DNA of 64,000 nt. It comes from JAJPHW01 sp963799065 (lineage in GTDB: Bacteria > Acidobacteriota > Terriglobia > Terriglobales > Acidobacteriaceae). Of this stretch, positions 1 to 8,409 are shown piece by piece. Within the stretch, counting starts at the first letter, position 1. The number at the start of each line of letters is the position of its first letter. A program made the position numbers and the translations under genes. The notes below the pieces were generated by a model, which saw nothing but the letters and a program-made list of their open reading frames with translations, was not told the origin of the DNA and made no database searches. The stretch spans positions 248,001-312,000 of the forward strand of contig CAWCVJ010000001.1 of the NCBI GenBank assembly GCA_963799065.1, written 5' to 3'.

Positions 1-1
1 G

Positions 2-1040
2 GTCAGCGATATGATTTTTTCGCCTGGACGCCCGCCTCAGGTCGAGGTCAACGGCGAACTGATTCCGGTGCATGCGCCCGGACTTAAGGCTCTCACGTCT
101 GATGATACGCGGCGCATCGCTTCGGGATCTGATCGGCAATAACAAGCAGGCAATCACGATGCTGCGCGAGCAAGGGTCGTGCGATATTTCTTACGGCCTG
201 CCAGGGCTGGCCCGCTTTCGTGTCAATGTTTTCATTCAGCGGGGCAGTTGTGCGGTGGTAATGCGCGCGATCCCGACAACGTTGCCTGACTTTACTTCGC
301 TGGGATTGCCCACGCAGCTCAAGCAAATCGCATCTCTCGGAGAAGGCATCGTGCTGGTGACGGGGCCGCGGGGGTCGGGTAAGTCCTCAACCCTGGCCGC
401 CCTGTTGAATTCGATCAACGAACAACAAGTTTGCCATATCATCACCATCGAAGACCCTATAGAATTTCTGCACAATCATAAGAAGAGTACGGTGCATCAG
501 CGGGAACTGCATAGCGATGCGCCCAATTTTGCTTTAGCTCTGCGCGCCGCGCTGCGGCAGGCGCCCAAGGTAATTTTGGTGGGCGAGTTGCGCGACCGGG
601 AAACGATGGAACTGGTGCTCGACGCGGCCGAGACCGGGCATCTCGTGCTCTCGAGCATGAACAGCCCGGACTCGACGAAGACGGTGGAAAAGCTAGTGAA
701 TGCGTTTCCCGCGGCTGAACAGACGCAAGTCCGAAACCGAGTATCGAGGATGTTGCGGCATATCGTTTCGCAGCGGCTTCTGCCACGGAAAGATGGTTCC
801 GGCCGGGTGGTCGCGATTGAGATTCTCAATGTGAATTCGAACGCAGCGACGGTTCTCGAGCAATACGACCACACCGGTCAAGCCTTGCTGCAAGTCATCA
901 AGGCGGGAGCGGCGGAGGGTATGCAGCACTTCGACTTGGCGATTGCCAGGCTGGTGGAATCTGGCGTGGTCGATGTCGAAGTGGCGTTGCGTTATGCGGT
1001 GAATCCGCAAGAACTGCGCGGCAAGTTCGCGGCCGATTGA
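2..1040 (+). CDS. pilT: PilT/PilU-type pilus retraction ATPase, 5' partial, apparent frameshift
   Basis: Hexameric ATPase of the PilT family, which retracts type IV pili at the inner membrane. The reading frame from base 123 onward carries the Walker A motif GPRGSGKSS, the Walker B/Asp-box region (ILVGELRDRET) and the His-box region leading to SQRLLP. The N-terminal PilT segment (SPGRPPQVEVNGELIP) is also present but in another frame, from base 2 to about 121. Deleting one G from the GGG run at 124-126 joins the two parts into RRIASDLIGNN, as expected for the family. The start lies outside the window. An ATG at 72 opens the downstream frame but would replace the conserved N terminus with unrelated residues. 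Either a sequencing error or a real null allele is possible. Confidence 0.85.
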
Positions 1041-1076
1041 TCCCCCGCGGCTTCCTTGCGATTATGATGATCGGGA

Positions 1077-2324
1077 ATGGCTGCTGACGAGACTTCCTCC
1101 ATTGTTCTGAGTTTCGAAGATGCGCGACGGCTGGTGGATGGGCACGCGGAAGCGTTGAAACCCGCCGGGACAGAGCTGATTTCGATCCTGCAAAGCGCGG
1201 GCCGCGTATTGGCCGAGGACATCAAGGCCGACCGCGATTTTCCTCCTTTCCCTCGCGCCACTCGAGATGGTTACGCCGTGCGGTCCGCAGATACCAATCG
1301 CGTACCTATCACTTTGGAAATCACCGGTGAAATTCAAGCGGGCGAGTCTTCGCAAGAAATCCGACACGTAGACCCCGGGCAAGCTGTCTCGATCATGACG
1401 GGGGCACCGGCTCCCCATGGTTCAGACGCCGTAGTCATGATCGAATTCACTTCGACGAACGGCAAAAGCGTTACGGTGAACAAGTCGGTCGATTCGGGAG
1501 AAAACATTGTTGCGACCGGATCGGAGGCTCGCAGCGGGGGTGTGCTTGTCTCCACGGGCACGCGGATGGGGTATGCAGAAATTGGCGCAGCCGCTGCGAC
1601 GGGCTGCGATCCTCTGAGAGTTTTTCGGCAGCCGCAGATTGCGGTGCTGGCTACTGGGAATGAGATCGTGGACCTGAGCGTCAGCCCCGGACCGGTGCAG
1701 ATTCGCAACTCCAATAGTTACTCTCTGGCGGCGCAAATCATGGCGGCAGGAGGCGAGCCGGCGCTGCTGCCGATAGCGCCCGATGAGCCGAAACGGCTCC
1801 GTGACCTCATCTTGCAGGGCGCGGAGTGCGATTTGCTATTGCTAGCAGGCGGAGTTTCGATGGGTAAGTACGATCTTGTGGAAGCTGTGCTACGAGAGTT
1901 GGGCGCGGAGTTTCTTTTTACTGGAGTCAAGATTCAGCCGGGAAAGCCGGCAGTATTTGGACGATGGAGGAGTGGCAAACACGGGGGAAAGTATTTCTTC
2001 GGGTTGCCGGGGAATCCGGTTTCGACGATGGTGACGTTTGAACTATTCGCGCGACCGATGCTCGAAGCGCTGTCCGGTATGTCACCTCGAAAATTAATCT
2101 TCCTTCATGCGAAATTGAAGTCTCCAATCCATGTGAAGCCGGGATTGAAGCGATTCCTTCCTGGGGTATGGTCAGGGGAATTCGATAATGCAGCGGTTGA
2201 ACTTGTTCCGTGGCAAGGTTCCGGCGATATTGCAGCCACAGCGAAAGCGAATTGTTATATCGTTATTTCGCCGCAGCAGGAAAAGATCGAGGCCGGAGAA
2301 TGGGTTCCGTTGTTGCGACGCTAG
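1077..2324 (+). CDS. moeA: Molybdopterin molybdenumtransferase MoeA
   Basis: MoeA inserts molybdate into adenylylated molybdopterin, the last common step of molybdenum cofactor synthesis in the cytoplasm. The 415-residue length is normal. Visible signatures are the early DFPPFPRATRDGYAV substrate loop, the MoCF-domain stretch LLAGGVSMGKYD near residue 257, and GLPGNPVS near residue 308. The C-terminal beta-barrel domain IV (about 340-415) is complete. The ATG at 1077 follows the preceding gene by 36 bases. moaC starts 7 bases after its stop and mog lies two genes on, so this is a Moco operon. moaA is also in the window, at 55257. Confidence 0.95.
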   Translation: MAADETSSIVLSFEDARRLVDGHAEALKPAGTELISILQSAGRVLAEDIKADRDFPPFPRATRDGYAVRSADTNRVPITLEITGEIQAGESSQEIRHVDPGQAVSIMTGAPAPHGSDAVVMIEFTSTNGKSVTVNKSVDSGENIVATGSEARSGGVLVSTGTRMGYAEIGAAAATGCDPLRVFRQPQIAVLATGNEIVDLSVSPGPVQIRNSNSYSLAAQIMAAGGEPALLPIAPDEPKRLRDLILQGAECDLLLLAGGVSMGKYDLVEAVLRELGAEFLFTGVKIQPGKPAVFGRWRSGKHGGKYFFGLPGNPVSTMVTFELFARPMLEALSGMSPRKLIFLHAKLKSPIHVKPGLKRFLPGVWSGEFDNAAVELVPWQGSGDIAATAKANCYIVISPQQEKIEAGEWVPLLRR

Positions 2325-2331
2325 ATTTTTT

Positions 2332-2808
2332 ATGGCCAAGAAGTTATCTCACTACGACAATGCGGGCCGCGCGAGAATGGTGGACATTTCCGGCAAGCAG
2401 GACAGTGTACGCGAGGCGGAGGCGAGCGCCTTCGTCGCCCTGAGGCCTAGAGTCCTGAAAGCGCTCCCCACGAATAAGAAGGGCGATCCGCTTGAAGTGG
2501 CGCGTCTGGCTGGAATTATGGCCGCCAAGCGTACTGCCGATCTGATCCCCATGTGTCATCCTTTATCGCTCTCGCATATTGATGTGAGTCTGGAGACATG
2601 CGAAACTGGCATCGCGATCACTGCGAAGGTCTCGACCAAGGCGCCCACGGGCGTCGAAATGGAGGCCATGATTGCGGCCAGCGTGGCCGCGCTGACGGTG
2701 TACGATATGTGCAAGGGACTGGATAAGGGAATCGTGATCCGCGACATCAAGCTGGAGCGCAAATCGGGCGGAAAGAGCGGAGATTTCGTCCGCGGCAGCA
2801 CCCAGTAG
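2332..2808 (+). CDS. moaC: Cyclic pyranopterin monophosphate synthase MoaC
   Basis: MoaC converts 3',8-cyclo-7,8-dihydro-GTP, the MoaA product, into cyclic pyranopterin monophosphate. I chose the ATG at 2332 because it gives the family length (158 residues) and begins KKLSHYDNAGRARMVDIS, the usual N terminus. A longer in-frame start at 2188 would lie inside moeA. The substrate-binding MCHPL motif, the TGVEMEA motif and the catalytic Asp/Lys segment YDMCKGLDKG (about residues 124-133) are all present. It is co-directional with moeA and with the response regulator that starts 3 bases after its stop. Confidence 0.95.
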   Translation: MAKKLSHYDNAGRARMVDISGKQDSVREAEASAFVALRPRVLKALPTNKKGDPLEVARLAGIMAAKRTADLIPMCHPLSLSHIDVSLETCETGIAITAKVSTKAPTGVEMEAMIAASVAALTVYDMCKGLDKGIVIRDIKLERKSGGKSGDFVRGSTQ

Positions 2809-2811
2809 AAC

Positions 2812-3627
2812 ATGGCGAATAACGTAAAAGTGCTGCTGGTGGACGACAATCCTTTAGTCTTGAATTTGCTGAAAGGCTCGCTAACGCCTCTAGCCATCGT
2901 GACTACTGCGACCGACTCCGCGGATGCTTTGCTGAAGGCGATCGACGATCCTCCCGACCTGCTGGTGAGTGACTTTCGCATGCCGGGAATGGACGGGCGG
3001 CAGCTGATGGAGAAGCTTAAGAGCCGGCAGAATACCGCGGGCGTTGCCGTCGTGCTTTTAGCGACGAAGTCCGATATCACCGAGAAACTCAGCAACCAGG
3101 ATTATCCCGCCGACGATTTCGTGGAGAAGCCTTTTTTTCTGCGGGAGGCGACGCAACGCATTAAACGCATCATAGATAAAATCGCGTTGGAGAAGATGGC
3201 CAAGGCGGCGTCGTCCGATGGAGTGCTGCGCGGCAATCTGGTGCAGATGAATGTGATCGATCTGGTGCAGTCGCTCGAAATGGGACGCAAGAGTTGCTCG
3301 CTTACCTTCACCAATAGGGACGAAAAGTGCGAGATGTACTTCAGAGAGGGTCAGGTGACGCACGCGGCGTATGGAGCGTTGATCGGCGATCCGGCGGTGT
3401 TTAAGGTACTGCGCTGGACCGAAGGCAACTTTGAAGTGAACTTCGACGGCAAGACCACGCAAGAAACCACGCAACTAAATACGCAGGGCTTGCTGATGGA
3501 AGGGCTTCGCCTGCTCGATGAAGCCAATGCGGGTGCGCCCGAACCGCCTGGGACGGTGGCGTCCGCCGCTCCCTCGCTGAGCTCGCTGCAAAAGGACGAA
3601 GAAGAAGACGTCCTGCTGGATTCCTAG
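2812..3627 (+). CDS. Response regulator with C-terminal DUF4388 (PatA-like) domain
   Basis: The N-terminal half (about 1-125) is a CheY-type receiver: acidic DDN pocket near residue 10, phospho-acceptor Asp in SDFRMPG near residue 54, and the conserved Lys in EKPF near residue 106. The C-terminal half (about 135-230) matches the DUF4388/PatA N-terminal type (GNLVQMNVIDLVQSLEMGRK, then FREGQVTHAAYG), common in acidobacterial and myxobacterial signalling proteins. A low-complexity acidic tail follows. There is no DNA-binding domain, so it probably acts through protein contacts. It sits inside the Moco cluster with spacings of 3 and 15 bases, so it is probably co-transcribed, but no functional link to Moco is evident. 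No kinase is adjacent. Confidence 0.85.
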   Translation: MANNVKVLLVDDNPLVLNLLKGSLTPLAIVTTATDSADALLKAIDDPPDLLVSDFRMPGMDGRQLMEKLKSRQNTAGVAVVLLATKSDITEKLSNQDYPADDFVEKPFFLREATQRIKRIIDKIALEKMAKAASSDGVLRGNLVQMNVIDLVQSLEMGRKSCSLTFTNRDEKCEMYFREGQVTHAAYGALIGDPAVFKVLRWTEGNFEVNFDGKTTQETTQLNTQGLLMEGLRLLDEANAGAPEPPGTVASAAPSLSSLQKDEEEDVLLDS

Positions 3628-3642
3628 GTTCTTCCGAACATC

Positions 3643-4170
3643 ATGAGCTTGGAGCATCTGCCTCCCCCGAAGAGCCGGACTGTTGCGGTGATTACGGTGA
3701 GCGATACGGCATCCCGAGGCTTACGAGAAGACGTTTCTGGAGCGAGTGTGGCCGGACTCCTCCGGGAGCATCGGTTCGAGATTGTGGCCACCGAAATCGT
3801 GGCCGACGAAGTGCCGGCCATTCAGCAAGCGCTTTTGCGCGGCGTTGGGAAGGCGCGGCTGGTCGTAACCACAGGTGGAACAGGAATCGCGGCCCGCGAC
3901 GTCACGCCGGAAGCGACGCGACCCTTGTGTGAGAAGTTGATTGAAGGCATTGCCGAACGGATGAGATCCGAGGGAGCGAAGAAGACGGCTTTTGCCGCGT
4001 TAAGTCGCGGAGTGTGTGGCATTCGGGGCAAGACGCTGATCCTCAATTTGCCCGGCAGTCCGTCCGGCGCCGTTGATTCCTTGCGATCCGTGATCGAACA
4101 ACTGCTTCACGCCATGAGCCTGCTGGCGGGCCACACCGAGCATAGTTCTTCGCCGCCTTCGCGTGATTGA
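3643..4170 (+). CDS. mog: Molybdopterin adenylyltransferase, MogA/MoaB family
   Basis: A MoCF-biosynthesis domain protein of 175 residues that activates molybdopterin with ATP before MoeA inserts molybdate. The signature VVTTGGTGIAARDVTPEATRP (about 74-95) and the late NLPGSPSGAVDSL segment are clear. MogA and MoaB are hard to separate by sequence alone, so the symbol is approximate. With moeA and moaC upstream it completes the metal-insertion part of the pathway. The start ATG lies 15 bases after the response regulator gene. The C-terminal 15 residues (HTEHSSSPPSRD end) are divergent. Confidence 0.92.
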   Translation: MSLEHLPPPKSRTVAVITVSDTASRGLREDVSGASVAGLLREHRFEIVATEIVADEVPAIQQALLRGVGKARLVVTTGGTGIAARDVTPEATRPLCEKLIEGIAERMRSEGAKKTAFAALSRGVCGIRGKTLILNLPGSPSGAVDSLRSVIEQLLHAMSLLAGHTEHSSSPPSRD

Positions 4171-4206
4171 AGCCGCTTCGCTCACTGGTTGATACAATCG
4201 CCCTTC

Positions 4207-6102
4207 ATGAAGTCCGTTATTGTCGGCACCGCCGGCCACATCGATCACGGCAAGACATCGCTGGTCAAGGCGCTGACCGGCATCGACGCAGATCGCCTCG
4301 CGGAAGAGAAGCGCCGCGGCATCACCATCGACATTGGCTTTGCCCATGCGGATATTATCTCGTCGTCGGGCGAAGTTCTTCACGTCAGCTTTGTCGATGT
4401 GCCCGGACACGAGCGCTTTGTGCGCAACATGCTGGCCGGGGTAAGCGGAATCGATTTGGTCTTATTCGTGATCGCAGCGGACGAAGGCATCATGCCCCAG
4501 ACGCGCGAACACTTCGATATCTGTCGGTTGCTGGCCATTCGGCGAGGCGTTGTGGTTCTGACCAAATGCGATATGGTGGATCGCGAGACGCTCGACGTTG
4601 TCCGCCTGGAAGTTGAAGACTTTGTGCGCGGATCGTTTCTGGATTCATCCCACACACCAATCATCGCCGTGAGTTCTTTGACCGGCGCCGGACTGGGTGA
4701 GCTTAAAGTCGCGCTTATTAACTCGGCTGAAGGAATCAAAAGCAGAGATATTGCTGCGTGGCCTCGACTACCTATGGATCGCATGTTTACGATGAAGGGC
4801 TTCGGGACGGTTGTGACGGGCACGTTGATTGCGGGCGCAATTCGTAAAGATGAAGAAATGGAGGTATTTCCGACTGGCCGCAGGGTTAGGGTGCGAGGCC
4901 TGCAAGTACACGGCGTCCCAGTCGACGAAGCGCATGCCGGTCAGCGGACAGCGATCAATCTATCGGGAGCCGCCGTGGAAGATTTGAGCCGCGGAATGGT
5001 TCTCACCACCCCGGAAACGTTTGTCGCCACGAGCAATGCGGACGTATCGCTAACGCTATTGCCTTCCGCGAGGCCGCTGAAAGACCGCGCCCGGGTGCAT
5101 GTTCATGCGTTCACCTGGGAGACTACTGCCGAGGTGCAATTGGTTGGGGCGAAGCAAGTGGCTCCGGGCGAGAGTTGTTTGGCTCGGCTGCGGTTTCGCG
5201 ATCCTACACTGTTGTTGCCGGAGGATCGTTTCATCATTCGACAATTCTCTCCCGTTGTGACTATTGGTGGAGGCGTCGTCTTGGATGCGCTTCCGCAAAT
5301 GCGTATGAAGAAAGCTGAGCGAGAGGCGTTTCTCAAGCTGCTTGCAGGCGAAGACGCGGTGACGAAGTTGGAGGCGCGTGTAATTCGTACCGGAGGGAAA
5401 GGACTTTCCTCCACGAGAGCGGTTGCTGAAACTGGATTGCGCCCGAGCGCGATCAATGACTCATTGCGAAATTCGGAAGGGCGCCTCGCTCATCTGGGCG
5501 ATTCGTGGATTGGAACCGAGACCCTTCACGCGCTGCAGGAGTCGATTCTTGTCGCACTGAAGGCGTTCCACGACAAGAACACGCTTGTTCCGGGAATTGG
5601 GAAAGATGCCCTACGGGAGAGATTGCGGATTGATGAGACAGTTTTTCCGCACGTGCTGGAGTCCTTGATTCGGCAGAAAAAGATAGAAGTGTCGGGCGAG
5701 TTAGTTCGTTTGCCGGGACGTGGCGTGGCGATGAAGAATCCTGAGGCGGAGGCGAAAGCCGCCATCGAAGCGGCATTTGCCTCGGCGGGATTGAAAGTTC
5801 CCGCGCTGAAAGAAGTTCTCGACGGACTGAAGATTGACCGGGTACGTGCGCAGCAAATTGTCACTCTCTTGTTGCGCGAAAAGGTGTTGGTGAAAATTTC
5901 CGAGGAATTAGTTTTTCATCGAACCGCTTTGGAAATTCTTCGCAAACTTGTGGCGGAAGAAAAGAAAAAGTCGCCACGAATTAATGTCGCACGATTTAAG
6001 GATTTGACCGGAGTGACGCGCAAGTATGCCATTCCGTTGCTAGAGTATTTGGATCGCGAGCGGGTTACGCGGCGCGAGGGCGATGAGCGGGTGATTGTGT
6101 AG
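4207..6102 (+). CDS. selB: Selenocysteine-specific elongation factor SelB
   Basis: SelB is the EF-Tu-like GTPase that delivers Sec-tRNA to UGA codons followed by a SECIS hairpin. The ATG at 4207 gives MKSVIVGTAGHIDHGKT; a TTG 18 bases upstream would only add six residues. GTPase motifs are intact: G1 GHIDHGKT, RGITIDIGF, DVPGHE and TKCD. Beta-barrel domains II and III follow, then a C-terminal region (about 370-632) of winged-helix repeats that bind the SECIS RNA; the length of 632 matches bacterial SelB. selA, selD and tRNA-Sec are not in this window. Its presence implies that the genome makes at least one selenoprotein, plausibly a molybdenum enzyme given the adjacent Moco genes (inference). 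Confidence 0.95.
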   Translation: MKSVIVGTAGHIDHGKTSLVKALTGIDADRLAEEKRRGITIDIGFAHADIISSSGEVLHVSFVDVPGHERFVRNMLAGVSGIDLVLFVIAADEGIMPQTREHFDICRLLAIRRGVVVLTKCDMVDRETLDVVRLEVEDFVRGSFLDSSHTPIIAVSSLTGAGLGELKVALINSAEGIKSRDIAAWPRLPMDRMFTMKGFGTVVTGTLIAGAIRKDEEMEVFPTGRRVRVRGLQVHGVPVDEAHAGQRTAINLSGAAVEDLSRGMVLTTPETFVATSNADVSLTLLPSARPLKDRARVHVHAFTWETTAEVQLVGAKQVAPGESCLARLRFRDPTLLLPEDRFIIRQFSPVVTIGGGVVLDALPQMRMKKAEREAFLKLLAGEDAVTKLEARVIRTGGKGLSSTRAVAETGLRPSAINDSLRNSEGRLAHLGDSWIGTETLHALQESILVALKAFHDKNTLVPGIGKDALRERLRIDETVFPHVLESLIRQKKIEVSGELVRLPGRGVAMKNPEAEAKAAIEAAFASAGLKVPALKEVLDGLKIDRVRAQQIVTLLLREKVLVKISEELVFHRTALEILRKLVAEEKKKSPRINVARFKDLTGVTRKYAIPLLEYLDRERVTRREGDERVIV

Positions 6103-6108
6103 CGTTTC

Positions 6109-7188
6109 CTACCCTACGCTGGTAGTCTCTTGCTTCAACTTTTCCGCCTGGAAATGCGAGACGAGAGCGTCCAGGATGGGTTGCAGCATTCCGTCCATGA
6201 CATCGCTTAGCTGATGAAGGGTTAATCCGATGCGATGGTCGGTTAGGCGATTTTGGGGGAAGTTGTAGGTGCGGATTTTCTCGCTGCGGTCGCCCGATCC
6301 CACCATTTGTTTGCGTTCTTTAGCGAGTGCGTCCTGCTGTTTTTGCATCTCGATTTCGTAGAGGCGAGAGCGTAACACACGCATACCTTTTTCGCGATTC
6401 TTGATCTGCGATTTTTCGTCCTGACAACTGACCACCGTATTGGTCGGAATGTGCGTGATGCGGACGGCCGAATAGGTCGTGTTAACCGATTGCCCACCTG
6501 GGCCGGATGAACAAAATGTGTCGATGCGAAGGTCTTTCGCTTCGATCTTCACGTCGACGTCTTCGGCTTCGGGAAGGACGGCAACGGTTACCGCGGAAGT
6601 GTGCACGCGGCCCTGCTGTTCGGTGGCGGGGACGCGTTGCACGCGGTGAACTCCGCTTTCGTACTTGAGCTGCGAATAAACGCGCTTGCCTTCGATGATG
6701 GCGATAACTTCTTTCAGGCCTCCGACAGCGGAGTCTGAGGAAGACAGCACTTCGACTTTCCAGTTTTGCGTTTCGGCGTAACGCGTGTACATGCGAAACA
6801 TTTCGGCGGCGAAGAGCGTGGCCTCGTCTCCTCCGGTGCCGGCGCGGATTTCGAGGATGACGTCTTTCTCGTCATTGGGGTCTTTGGGCAGCAGCAGGAC
6901 GCGCAACTCTTCTTCGACGGCGACGACGCGGGCTTCGAGCTTGTCCAGTTCTTCCTGGGCGTAGGTGCGCATCTCGGCGTCGGTTTCGCTGGCGATCATG
7001 GCGCGGCTGTCGGCGATGCCGCGCCTGAGGTCTTTGAATTCGCGATACTTCTCGACCATGGGCGCGATTTCGCTGTGCGCCTTCGCGGTCTTCTGATAGC
7101 GGCTGGAATCGTTGACGATTTCCGGCGAAGAGAGAGCCGCGTTAAGTTCTTCGTATTTGGTTTCGAGTTGATCCAAGCGTTCAAACAT
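6109..7188 (-). CDS. prfA: Peptide chain release factor 1
   Basis: RF1 terminates translation at UAA and UAG. The codon-recognition tripeptide PAT (in VQRVPATEQQGR) identifies RF1 rather than RF2, and the peptidyl-hydrolysis motif GGQ (SGPGGQSVNTT, near residue 230) is intact. Length is 359, standard for the family. The start ATG at 7188 opens MFERLDQLETKYEEL, the usual coiled N terminus. It converges on selB with only six bases between stop codons. Upstream on the same strand, 97 bases away, is a DUF1385 membrane protein, a frequent partner of prfA in bacteria. No prmC methylase follows it here. Confidence 0.97.
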   Translation of the reverse strand: MFERLDQLETKYEELNAALSSPEIVNDSSRYQKTAKAHSEIAPMVEKYREFKDLRRGIADSRAMIASETDAEMRTYAQEELDKLEARVVAVEEELRVLLLPKDPNDEKDVILEIRAGTGGDEATLFAAEMFRMYTRYAETQNWKVEVLSSSDSAVGGLKEVIAIIEGKRVYSQLKYESGVHRVQRVPATEQQGRVHTSAVTVAVLPEAEDVDVKIEAKDLRIDTFCSSGPGGQSVNTTYSAVRITHIPTNTVVSCQDEKSQIKNREKGMRVLRSRLYEIEMQKQQDALAKERKQMVGSGDRSEKIRTYNFPQNRLTDHRIGLTLHQLSDVMDGMLQPILDALVSHFQAEKLKQETTSVG

Positions 7189-7285
7189 GTTGGTTTCCTA
7201 TTGGAGCACGCAACGGCTCCCGGTGTTTCTAATTTTAAGGTTTTCGGGGTGTGGGGATTAGTTACGAGTGTGCGCGGGAGCGCCG

Positions 7286-8311
7286 CTAGGCAATGACGAG
7301 TTCGCCACCGTGCTGCTTTTCGAGTGCCATGGCATGTTCGAGGGCGGTGATGGCGCACTCGGCTTGATCGTCGGATGGCGGCTGCGTGGTGATGCGCTGC
7401 AACCAAAGTCCGGGCGAGGTCAACGCCGCAAACATCGAGCCGCGATGACGAGCCGCAAAGCGAATCATCTCATACGAAACGCCAGCAATCACGGGTAGTA
7501 GAGCGATGCGGATGCCGAAGCGCGCCCAGAACGTGGTCACGGGAATCAGAGTGTAGACGGCAATCGAGATGAGCATGACCGTCATGAGAAAACTCGTTCC
7601 GCAGCGGGGATGGAATGTCGAGTAACGCTGCACGGCAGCGGTATCCAGAGGATCGCCATTCTCGAACGCGAATACTGTTTTATGCTCGGCGCCGTGATAT
7701 TCGTAAACCCGGCGAATATCTTTCATCAGCGAAATTCCCCAGATAAACAACAGAAACAGGGCGAGCCGAACCAAGCCATCGACGAGGTTGAAGGCGATTT
7801 GTCCGCCGAAGGCGGGATTGATCTTTTTTAGTTCAGTCGCCGCCAGCAGAGGAAGAAACTTGTACATGAAGATGAAGAAGCCAATTGATAGGATGGCGTT
7901 GCCGGTGGCCATCCAGCCGCTAACTTCGAGTTTCTTCTGGGGGGCTTTATTCAGAACCTCGGAGGCATCCGAGCTGGGTTTCACTTCAGTTTGCAACTCT
8001 TCCAGCGCCACGTTAGCCGAAAAACGCAGTGCGCGGAAGCCGAGTGCCATGGCGTGGCCGAGTGTGACGACTCCGCGAATGACAGGCCAGGCCATCCATT
8101 TGTGTTTCTCCGACGGTCGCTCCAGCAATTCGCTATGCGTCGAGACTTCGCCTGACGGCTTGCGGCACGAGATGGCGAACGCGTGTGGCGAGCGCATCAT
8201 CACGCCCTCCAGCACGGCCTGACCGCCGACCAGCGTTTCCTCGCCCGCTTCAAGCGCGGGCAACAACTGCACCGCCGCCAGAAAGCTCAACCATGTTCGC
8301 AATCGTCGCAT
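7286..8311 (-). CDS. DUF1385 family (YqhQ-like) membrane protein
   Basis: Conserved membrane protein of unknown biochemical role. The family signature GGQAVLEGVMMRSPHAFAI lies near residue 28, followed by several hydrophobic segments (about 130-155, 170-195, 245-275) and the YHGAEHKT motif between them. Members often neighbour prfA/prmC, as here. The first 27 residues are hydrophobic but lack a clear signal cleavage site; a shorter start just before GGQAVLEG cannot be excluded. The divergent ligase gene begins 98 bases away, so the promoters of both lie in that gap. Confidence 0.85.
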   Translation of the reverse strand: MRRLRTWLSFLAAVQLLPALEAGEETLVGGQAVLEGVMMRSPHAFAISCRKPSGEVSTHSELLERPSEKHKWMAWPVIRGVVTLGHAMALGFRALRFSANVALEELQTEVKPSSDASEVLNKAPQKKLEVSGWMATGNAILSIGFFIFMYKFLPLLAATELKKINPAFGGQIAFNLVDGLVRLALFLLFIWGISLMKDIRRVYEYHGAEHKTVFAFENGDPLDTAAVQRYSTFHPRCGTSFLMTVMLISIAVYTLIPVTTFWARFGIRIALLPVIAGVSYEMIRFAARHRGSMFAALTSPGLWLQRITTQPPSDDQAECAITALEHAMALEKQHGGELVIA

Positions 8312-8409
8312 GTTGCTTTAGTTTAGATGATTTTTGCGCATCAAAGTAGCGATCATTCGGCTCGCCCGACGCGGTCGAACCTATGGCATAGTAAGCGGGA
8401 AGCGGGATC

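Noticed and set aside
6766..7296. 176-codon plus-strand frame opposite prfA
   Set aside because: It is the mirror frame of a gene with unambiguous release-factor motifs.
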